NCBI GenBank assembly: GCA_029057255.1
Contig: JAICZO010000466.1
Span: 1-7,798 of the forward strand
Length of the DNA stretch: 7,798 nucleotides
From: Muribaculaceae bacterium
GTDB lineage: Bacteria; Bacteroidota; Bacteroidia; Bacteroidales; Muribaculaceae
Reading direction: 5' to 3'
Under the pieces are notes generated by a model that ran no database searches, was not told the DNA's origin, and saw only the letters and a program-made list of their open reading frames with translations. Position 1 is the first letter of the stretch. Each line of letters opens with the position of its first letter. The position numbers and the translations under genes were made by a program. Shown one piece after another: positions 1-4,420 of this stretch.

Positions 1-399
1 CATCGGGAAGGCGGTGTTGTTGATGTCCTGCGATGTGAGCCCGAAGTGTATGAATTCCTTGTAGTCGGACAGGCCAAGGCGGTCGAACTGCTCTTTGAGG
101 AAGTATTCGACGGCTTTGACGTCGTGGTTGGTTACTTTTTCGATGTCTTTGACTGCCTGCGCCTGCTCGACAGTGAAGTTCTCGGGGCTGTGGATGGCAC
201 GGAGGGCGTCTTCCTGTTCCGGGGTGAGTGCGGGGAGCTGTTCGATAGGCTCTTTGGAGAGTGCTATGAAGTATTCAATCTCCACTTTGACTCTGTAGCG
301 GATGGTGGCGTACTCCGAGAAGTAGGCTGCGAGAGAGTCGCACTTGCCGCGGTAGCGTCCGTCGACGGGCGAGATGGCTGTAAGGGTCGAAATCTGCAT
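1..399 (-). CDS. purB: Adenylosuccinate lyase, N-terminal 133 residues (runs off the window)
   Basis: Adenylosuccinate lyase acts twice in cytosolic purine synthesis. It splits SAICAR to AICAR plus fumarate, and adenylosuccinate to AMP plus fumarate. The minus-strand frame is open from the window edge to an ATG at 399. It reads MQISTLTAISPVDGRY at the N-terminus, the usual PurB opening. Around residues 34-42 it has IRYRVKVEIE, and at residues 117-128 IHFGLTSQDINN, the family's nucleotide/fumarate-site block. The full protein is usually about 450 residues, so roughly the last two thirds lie outside the window. The start is 10 bases downstream of the glsB stop, so co-transcription with the lipid genes is likely. 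No Shine-Dalgarno sequence is obvious. The assignment is firm; only the co-transcription is inferred. Confidence 0.96.
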   Translation of the reverse strand, partial: MQISTLTAISPVDGRYRGKCDSLAAYFSEYATIRYRVKVEIEYFIALSKEPIEQLPALTPEQEDALRAIHSPENFTVEQAQAVKDIEKVTNHDVKAVEYFLKEQFDRLGLSDYKEFIHFGLTSQDINNTAFPM

Positions 400-409
400 T
401 GTGATAAGC

Positions 410-1345
410 TTATTTAGAAGGAATAAACGTGTCGATGTGTCGCTGCTTCTTCACGTCGTAAATCTCTGATATCGCGAAGAAGATGCCGCTTTCCTCGACG
501 TCTCCGAACTCGTCGTTGATAGCCGTGCCGAACATGCGCATCGTCGGCGAGAGGCTCATGTAGGCGTGGACGAGAGGGGGTATGGTCTGGCCGTGCTCGC
601 GCACTTTGGCGTTGAGGATGCGCAGGTCGGCGTTGAAGTCTCCGCCGTCGAACATCGCGTCGAGGGCTGCGGGGTCGGAGCCGGTCTTCAGCGGTGTTAT
701 GGGCCACACCAGACGGTCGGGGTCGGGGAAGTATTTGTTGAGGAAGAAGAGTATCATGTCGCGGCATTCGGCCGTGTAGCTGGGGTACATGGTCACCTTG
801 CCGAAGAGGTACTTGAGGTCGGGGTTGATGACTGTGAGCGAGCCGAGGCCGTCCCAAAGGTTGTCGAGCACGTAGATGGCCTTGGCGCCGGCGCGCGACG
901 ACTGGTACTCGGGGCGCACGAAGGAGCGTCCGAGCTCGAGGGTGTGAGGCAGGTATTCTGTTATGAATTTCTCGGAGAAGTGGAACATGTGTCCGGTGGC
1001 GATACGGGGCACGCCATTCTCGTCGAGCCTGATGTCGCGGCCGCAGATGAAGCGGTAGCCGCCAAGGATGAGTTTGCTCTCCGGGTCCCATACGATGAGC
1101 TGGCTGCACGGCTGCTCCATTGTGTCGAATTCGTCGATGTCGCATTCTTTGCCGGTGCCTCCGCCGGCAAGACGGAAGGCTATCTCGCGCAGGCGTCCTA
1201 TCTCGCGCATCACGTTGGGCGCGTTGTGGGCGGTGACGATGTAAATCTCGTTTCCGCCTTTGTTGGATTTGCGCAGGAAACGTTCGGGGGTAAGCTCTGC
1301 TTCGATGAGAGCTGTCTCGACGGGTGCTATTATTGGCTGGTTCAT
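410..1345 (-). CDS. glsB: GNAT-fold N-acyltransferase, glycine-lipid synthesis (GlsB-like)
   Basis: This 311-residue protein belongs to the PF13444-type GNAT acyltransferases (OlsB/hemolysin-like). In Bacteroides the member GlsB transfers a 3-hydroxyacyl chain from acyl-ACP to glycine, giving an N-acyl glycine. Visible marks are NEIYIVTAHNAPNVMREIGR (residues 32-51), LREIAFRLAGGGTGK followed by DIDEFD (52-74), LILGGYRF (92-99) and ELGRSFVRPEYQ (137-148), the acyl-CoA/ACP-binding GNAT core. A C-terminal extension of about 100 residues matches the usual family length. Its ATG overlaps the stop of the O-acyltransferase gene as ATGA (1342-1345), so the two are probably translationally coupled. 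It is probably a soluble or peripheral membrane enzyme. Glycine rather than ornithine as acceptor is inferred from the phylum and the partner gene; an ornithine-lipid or other amino-acyl-lipid role is the alternative. Confidence 0.88.
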   Translation of the reverse strand: MNQPIIAPVETALIEAELTPERFLRKSNKGGNEIYIVTAHNAPNVMREIGRLREIAFRLAGGGTGKECDIDEFDTMEQPCSQLIVWDPESKLILGGYRFICGRDIRLDENGVPRIATGHMFHFSEKFITEYLPHTLELGRSFVRPEYQSSRAGAKAIYVLDNLWDGLGSLTVINPDLKYLFGKVTMYPSYTAECRDMILFFLNKYFPDPDRLVWPITPLKTGSDPAALDAMFDGGDFNADLRILNAKVREHGQTIPPLVHAYMSLSPTMRMFGTAINDEFGDVEESGIFFAISEIYDVKKQRHIDTFIPSK

Positions 1346-2196
1346 TTTCGGCCGTGTTCGTTTTGGTTAGTGGCGAGCGAGTATACTTTCTCCCGCAGCT
1401 GCAGAATCTCGCGGGCGGCGTCGGCACCGCCTTTGAGCGACTGCCAGGGCACGGGGGCGCCGCAGGTGAGTGTGAAGACTGCGTGTCGGCAGCGTACGAA
1501 TTCACGCGGCAGGAGTACTTGCTCGAAATTGAATTTGAGACCCAGGCGCTCGCGCCATCGGGCTATGCGGTAGAACGACATGCGGTTGTAGCCGTCGAAA
1601 AAGACGGGCACGATGTCGCGTTTGTGTTCGATTGCTTTGTTGATGACGGTCTTGCGCCACTTGAGGTCGGCTATCGTGCCGTCGTCTCCGAGGCGCGACA
1701 CCATGCCTGCGGGGTATATCACCACCGGGTCGTCGCCCCTGAGCACCGTGTCGAGGCCCGAGGCTGAGGCCCGGGACTGCGCGCCGTGCTTGTTGATGGG
1801 CACGAAGCACTCTGTCAGCGGCTCGACCGCCATCAGCAGGTCGTTGACCACGAAGTGTACGTTGCGCCCTCCGTAGTGGCGGCTGAGCCATGCTATCATG
1901 CTGATTCCGTCAAGGCCTCCGAGGGGGTGGTTGCTGACGATGATGCACCGCGGCGACTGGGGCAGCTTGTCGCTGTCGCGCACGTCGAGCCTTACGTCGA
2001 GGTCGGCAAGGAGGCCTTCGCAGAAGGCGGCTCCGCGACGGGGGTGGTTGCTGCGCAGGAGCGCGTTGAGTTCGTCGCGGCAAATCAGCTTCTCGATGGC
2101 TCGGATGAGAAAACGCGGTATGTAGCGGCTGCGCTTGCCGAGTTTGGATGCAAGCACGGCTCCGAGATCAATCTGTATGGGTCCGTCAGTGGTCAT
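1342..2196 (-). CDS. glsA: PlsC-like O-acyltransferase, glycine-lipid synthesis (GlsA-like)
   Basis: This 284-residue lysophospholipid-acyltransferase-family enzyme is expected to add the second acyl chain to the hydroxyl of an N-(3-hydroxyacyl) glycine. Block I is SNHPLGGLDG (residues 88-97) with catalytic His90 and Asp96. That is HX5D, one residue longer than the classical HX4D. Block II is FVPINKHG (131-138), block III YPAGMVSR (161-168) in place of FPEGTRS, and block IV DIVPVFFDG (194-202). The frame is open further upstream to 2418, but ATG 2196 is chosen: codons above it would run through the promoter region and a divergent gene, and MTTDGPIQIDLG gives a family-like N-terminus. It is first in the minus-strand run, with a 4-base overlap into glsB. 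No clear membrane helix is seen, so attachment to the inner membrane would be peripheral. Confidence 0.87.
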   Translation of the reverse strand: MTTDGPIQIDLGAVLASKLGKRSRYIPRFLIRAIEKLICRDELNALLRSNHPRRGAAFCEGLLADLDVRLDVRDSDKLPQSPRCIIVSNHPLGGLDGISMIAWLSRHYGGRNVHFVVNDLLMAVEPLTECFVPINKHGAQSRASASGLDTVLRGDDPVVIYPAGMVSRLGDDGTIADLKWRKTVINKAIEHKRDIVPVFFDGYNRMSFYRIARWRERLGLKFNFEQVLLPREFVRCRHAVFTLTCGAPVPWQSLKGGADAAREILQLREKVYSLATNQNEHGRK

Positions 2197-2211
2197 AAGC
2201 CTTTGAAACTG

Positions 2212-2219
2212 CAAAATTA
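2212..2219 (-). promoter_or_regulatory. -7 box of the glsA-glsB(-purB) promoter
   Basis: On the minus strand this reads TAATTTTG, a perfect match to the Bacteroidota -7 consensus TAnnTTTG. No TTTG-like -33 element is found at 19-21 bases, so the promoter may be weak or activator-dependent. Transcription would begin only about 5-10 bases before the glsA ATG at 2196, implying a very short leader. Confidence 0.5.
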
Positions 2220-2227
2220 GGAAATTT

Positions 2228-2244
2228 AGGCCAATTATTGGCCT
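2228..2244. promoter_or_regulatory. 17-bp perfect palindrome, candidate operator between divergent promoters
   Basis: The sequence AGGCCAATTATTGGCCT has two exactly complementary 8-base arms around one central T. It covers the -33 position of the plus-strand promoter and the spacer/-33 zone of the minus-strand promoter. A dimeric regulator bound here could therefore control both the glycine-lipid genes and the SDR operon. No known regulator can be named from the motif. Confidence 0.55.
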
Positions 2245-2269
2245 CGCTATGGCAATTTTTGTAATTTTG
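2237..2269 (+). promoter_or_regulatory. Promoter of the SDR / GNGPSL-protein operon
   Basis: ATTG (2237-2240) lies 21 bases before TAATTTTG (2262-2269). This fits the Bacteroidota pattern TTTG-N19-21-TAnnTTTG with one mismatch in the -33 box. The expected start of transcription is near 2275, leaving a leader of about 40-50 bases. The leader contains a small TCCGG/CCGGA hairpin (2284-2298). Confidence 0.65.
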
Positions 2270-2314
2270 TATCGAAAAAAAATTCCGGTCTCCCCGGAGC
2301 ATGTTTCGTAAAAG

Positions 2315-3061
2315 ATGCTGTCGTCTATGAATACACAACACAGAAAGATATATGTAAGCGCTCCCGGCCGCGAGTTTGTCATGCCGTATGTGGCACGCGC
2401 GGTGAAGGATGCCGGCATGGTGCCCGCGGATGATATCGCGGATGCCGATGCCGCCGTTCTCGTCTCTGATATTTCGGTCTATGCCGTCGCGGCCGACACT
2501 GCGGCCCGCGAGGACAGCCCTGTCGACGAGGGTTCGGAGGTTCTTGCCGCCGAGCGCGCTTTTGCGGCCGCATGTGCCGGGGCGAAGGTGCCGTGCTTCG
2601 TCCTTCGCTGCGCCGATATTGTCGGCACGGGCATGACGGGCTTCCCCCGCGAACTCGCCGAGAGTGTGTGGCGCGGCACTTTCTTCCATTTTCCGGACAA
2701 TGATGCCCGGCGCAGTGCCGTCCATGCTTCGGATGTGGCAGCGGCCGCCGTGCTTGCCGCCGGTCTTGCCGGGGATGGCAGGGGCGGTGTCATTATATAT
2801 AATATATGTGGAGCCGACGACCCGAAGGTGCATGACCTTGCCGAGGCTTTTGCCTACCGGATGAAGAACAAGCGCATCTCGACTCTCAGCACAGGAGGGC
2901 AGAAGTGGCTCGGGCGTCTGCTGTACGGGCGCCGCCGCATGCGCCTCTACACTTGCAGCCGCCTTGCCGACGGCAGCGCGTTCTGCGGCGCGACAGGTTT
3001 TGCCCCGGTGGCGGTGTGTGACTACATGCGCACGCATCAGTATGACGAAAACAGCCTTTAG
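2315..3061 (+). CDS. Degenerate extended-SDR (NAD-dependent epimerase/dehydratase-like) protein
   Basis: This 248-residue protein has the C-terminal layout of extended short-chain dehydrogenases. Marks are SPVDEGSEVLAAERAF (residues 68-83), VPCFVLRCADIVGTGM (92-107), RRSAVHASDVAAAAVLAAG (132-150) and IIYNICGADDPKVHDLAEAF (160-179). The N-terminal TGxxGxxG nucleotide-binding motif is replaced by VSAPGREFVMP, and the N-terminal half is short. No YxxxK remains where the catalytic pair should sit; the region reads SEVLAAE. It may bind a nucleotide or sugar without classical redox chemistry, or be a diverged enzyme; it is not called a pseudogene because the frame is intact. ATG 2315 and ATG 2327 are both possible starts, adding or omitting MLSS. 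It is followed 2 bases later by the GNGPSL protein gene. The substrate is unknown. Confidence 0.75.
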   Translation: MLSSMNTQHRKIYVSAPGREFVMPYVARAVKDAGMVPADDIADADAAVLVSDISVYAVAADTAAREDSPVDEGSEVLAAERAFAAACAGAKVPCFVLRCADIVGTGMTGFPRELAESVWRGTFFHFPDNDARRSAVHASDVAAAAVLAAGLAGDGRGGVIIYNICGADDPKVHDLAEAFAYRMKNKRISTLSTGGQKWLGRLLYGRRRMRLYTCSRLADGSAFCGATGFAPVAVCDYMRTHQYDENSL

Positions 3062-3063
3062 AG

Positions 3064-3891
3064 ATGTCACTGTCCGAAGTATCCGATACGCTCAGGAGTA
3101 TTGTCAAGATAGCGCTGCTCAGTCGACGGCCTGACAGAGCGCCCGTCCGTCATCGCGGCGGACGCATCATAGTCATGGGTAACGGGCCGTCGCTCAACGA
3201 CGCCATCGCAAACCATGCCGACGTGATAGCCTCGACGCCGTCGATGGCAGTGAATTTTGCCGCGCTGTCGCCCGAGCTGTCCCGCCTGCGGCCGGAGTAC
3301 TATGTCCTTGCCGACCCGCATTTCTTCAAAGATGCCGACGGGCCCGACGACAACCGCAGCAAGCTCCGCGATGCCATGAATGCCGTGTCGTGGCCTATGA
3401 CACTGTTCGTGCCCGTGAAATACCGCAAGCGCGCCACCGCGCTGTACGGAGGCCCGATGGTGACGGTGCGCGGCTTCAACGCTGTCGGCGCCGAGGGCTT
3501 CGACTGTATCGTCCACCGTGCCTATGCGGCGGGGCTTGCCATGCCGCGACCGCGCAATGTACTTATCGCTGCCATCATGCTCGCCGTCGGCGAAGGCTTC
3601 GACGAACTTGTCGTGCTCGGAGCCGATCATTCGTGGATGAAGACCCTCGCCGTGACCGACGACAACGAGGTGGTCTCGGTTCAGCCTCATTTCTATGCCG
3701 AGAGTGCGCACGAGGAGGCGCGTGTGCGGCATGAATACCGCGGCTACCGGCTCCATGACATAGTCGGGAGCTTTGCCGTGGCCTTCCGCAGCTATCATCA
3801 GATCGAACGCTATGCGCGCCGCCGCGGTGTGAGAATCATCAATGCCACGCCGGGCAGCTTCATCGACGCCTTTGAGCGCGGAAAGCTCTGA
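3064..3891 (+). CDS. GNGPSL-motif protein, MAF/DUF115 (MptE-like) / GT42-like fold
   Basis: This 275-residue protein carries RIIVMGNGPSL at residues 34-44, YYVLADPHFF (79-88), NVLIAAIMLAVGEGFDELVV followed by LGADHSW (165-191) and a closing INATPGSFIDAF (259-270). The GNGPS loop, the late alpha/beta step into LGADHSW, and a His-bearing RLHD segment before the C-terminal NATPGS resemble two groups. One is the MAF/DUF115 family, often auto-annotated as 6-hydroxymethylpterin diphosphokinase MptE-like. The other is GT42 sialyltransferases such as CstII. A nucleotide-sugar-using glycosyltransferase role in surface glycans is therefore more plausible than pterin metabolism, but this is inference. 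No membrane segment is seen. The start at 3064 is 2 bases after the SDR stop, so the two are almost certainly one operon and may act on the same substrate. Confidence 0.72.
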   Translation: MSLSEVSDTLRSIVKIALLSRRPDRAPVRHRGGRIIVMGNGPSLNDAIANHADVIASTPSMAVNFAALSPELSRLRPEYYVLADPHFFKDADGPDDNRSKLRDAMNAVSWPMTLFVPVKYRKRATALYGGPMVTVRGFNAVGAEGFDCIVHRAYAAGLAMPRPRNVLIAAIMLAVGEGFDELVVLGADHSWMKTLAVTDDNEVVSVQPHFYAESAHEEARVRHEYRGYRLHDIVGSFAVAFRSYHQIERYARRRGVRIINATPGSFIDAFERGKL

Positions 3892-3902
3892 ACCATACTG
3901 CC

Positions 3903-3936
3903 GTCGGCGGTGTTTAGTGGTATAAACATCGCCGAC
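3903..3936 (+). promoter_or_regulatory. 14-bp stem-loop just before the GTG start of the small membrane protein
   Basis: Bases 3903-3916 pair with 3923-3936 over 14 positions, one of them a G-U wobble, around the 6-base loop GTGGTA. It lies between the 3891 stop and the GTG at 3938, leaving a single base before the start codon. A run of five T (3949-3953) follows 13 bases later, too far for a classical intrinsic terminator. It may end or process part of the upstream message, or hold the GTG start in a closed state. Confidence 0.6.
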
Positions 3937-3937
3937 C

Positions 3938-4126
3938 GTGAAGATTCTTTTTATAATAAGTACCGTTCTGCTTACCGCCATGCTGCTGCTCTCCGGCCTG
4001 GCGCTCTTCGACATCGTGGATATGTCGCAGAGCGTCCACGGTATTGTCGGCATTGTCGCAGTCGTGTCGCTTGCCGTATCGGTCAAGGCTTACATCCGTC
4101 TTTACAAGTCGACACGCCGTTTCTGA
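3938..4126 (+). CDS. Small two-helix membrane protein, unknown function
   Basis: This is a 62-residue protein starting at GTG (MKILFIIST in translation). Residues about 3-25 and 33-53 form two hydrophobic helices joined by a short DIVDMSQSVHG loop, and it ends in the basic tail KAYIRLYKSTRRF. An in-frame TAA lies a few codons upstream, so GTG 3938 is the first usable start; the next is ATG 3980, which would lose most of helix one. It follows the GNGPSL gene by 46 bases on the same strand, with a strong hairpin in between. It ends 13 bases before the hairpin of a terminator that points the other way. I do not recognise a family. The hydrophobic pattern and basic end support a real inner-membrane protein, but the GTG start lowers certainty. 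Confidence 0.55.
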   Translation: MKILFIISTVLLTAMLLLSGLALFDIVDMSQSVHGIVGIVAVVSLAVSVKAYIRLYKSTRRF

Positions 4127-4131
4127 GGGCG

Positions 4132-4159
4132 AAAAAAAAGCCACTTCTCCCGAAGTGGC
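4132..4159 (-). terminator. Intrinsic terminator for a minus-strand transcript
   Basis: GCCACTTC and GAAGTGGC (4140-4159) form a perfect 8-bp stem with a 4-base loop. Read on the minus strand, it is followed directly by eight T (4132-4139). It ends the small RNA candidate above it, or the 3' tail of the DUF6377-type gene. On the plus strand it lies just past the small membrane protein gene but lacks a T-run there. Confidence 0.85.
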
Positions 4160-4268
4160 GTTCCAGTGCTCTAACACTAAATACCTAAAACCATTAAATC
4201 CTTTTTACTAATTCTTTGTACGTTTATAATCCTAATGGTTATCTTATAAAAGACCGATTGATTATTTA
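4132..4268 (-). ncRNA. Candidate small RNA (about 135 nt)
   Basis: A -7 box TAACTTTG (minus strand, 4274-4281) and a clean intrinsic terminator (4132-4159) bracket about 135 bases with no real gene. Inside, AACCATTA (4240-4233) pairs exactly with TAATGGTT (4196-4189), enclosing a 36-base A-rich, presumably unpaired loop. An AGTG/CACT mini-hairpin precedes the terminator stem. This is the build of a trans-acting Bacteroidota sRNA. A five-codon frame (MVLGI, 4194-4177) sits behind AAGGA and could make it a leader-like RNA, but that is weak. The alternative is a processed 3' UTR of the gene at 4421-5986. I cannot match it to a named RNA family by eye. Confidence 0.5.
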
Positions 4269-4273
4269 CGTTG

Positions 4274-4281
4274 CAAAGTTA
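4274..4281 (-). promoter_or_regulatory. -7 box upstream of the candidate small RNA
   Basis: The minus strand reads TAACTTTG, a perfect TAnnTTTG. No TTTG is found at -33 spacing. Instead the spacer holds ACCGA-N5-TCGGT (4286-4300), an inverted repeat that could bind a regulator, and the 8-mer ACCGATTG recurs at 4253-4260 and 4286-4293. The rest of the gap up to 4420 is AT-rich and shows nothing further. Confidence 0.5.
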
Positions 4282-4420
4282 GTCCACCGATTGCGTCGGT
4301 TTTGATGTAGTTCAAACGCAATATAAATAAATACGTCTGTGATACTGAGTCAACATATTGAATGTGAACCGTATCGCATAATTATTAACCCAAAAATATA
4401 TAAGCGGGAATATACCTGCG

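Noticed and set aside
46..417. 123-codon plus-strand frame at the left edge
   Set aside because: It is antisense to purB, whose N-terminal motifs are unmistakable on the minus strand.
414..1505. 363-codon minus-strand frame offset from glsB
   Set aside because: It is rich in Arg, Pro and His, as expected for an out-of-frame reading of GC-rich codons. It shares its DNA with the well supported glsB and the end of glsA.
566..1573. Long plus-strand open frame (335 codons) opposite the acyltransferase genes
   Set aside because: It is a mirror of GC-rich minus-strand coding DNA. The glsB and glsA frames beneath it carry clear family motifs, while this translation resembles no known fold and crosses the glsA/glsB junction.
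2197..2418. N-terminal extension of the GlsA-like protein to 2418
   Set aside because: The extra 74 codons would run through both promoters, the palindrome and the start of the divergent SDR gene, and look unlike the family.
3064..3891. Reading the GNGPSL protein as a true 6-hydroxymethylpterin diphosphokinase
   Set aside because: The shared fold name drives that label. No other pterin or folate gene is nearby, and the motifs fit MAF/GT42-like proteins equally or better.
3067..4086. 339-codon minus-strand frame opposite the GNGPSL gene
   Set aside because: It is a His/Arg-rich shadow. The plus-strand frame has GNGPSL and the other conserved blocks and a 2-base operon spacing.
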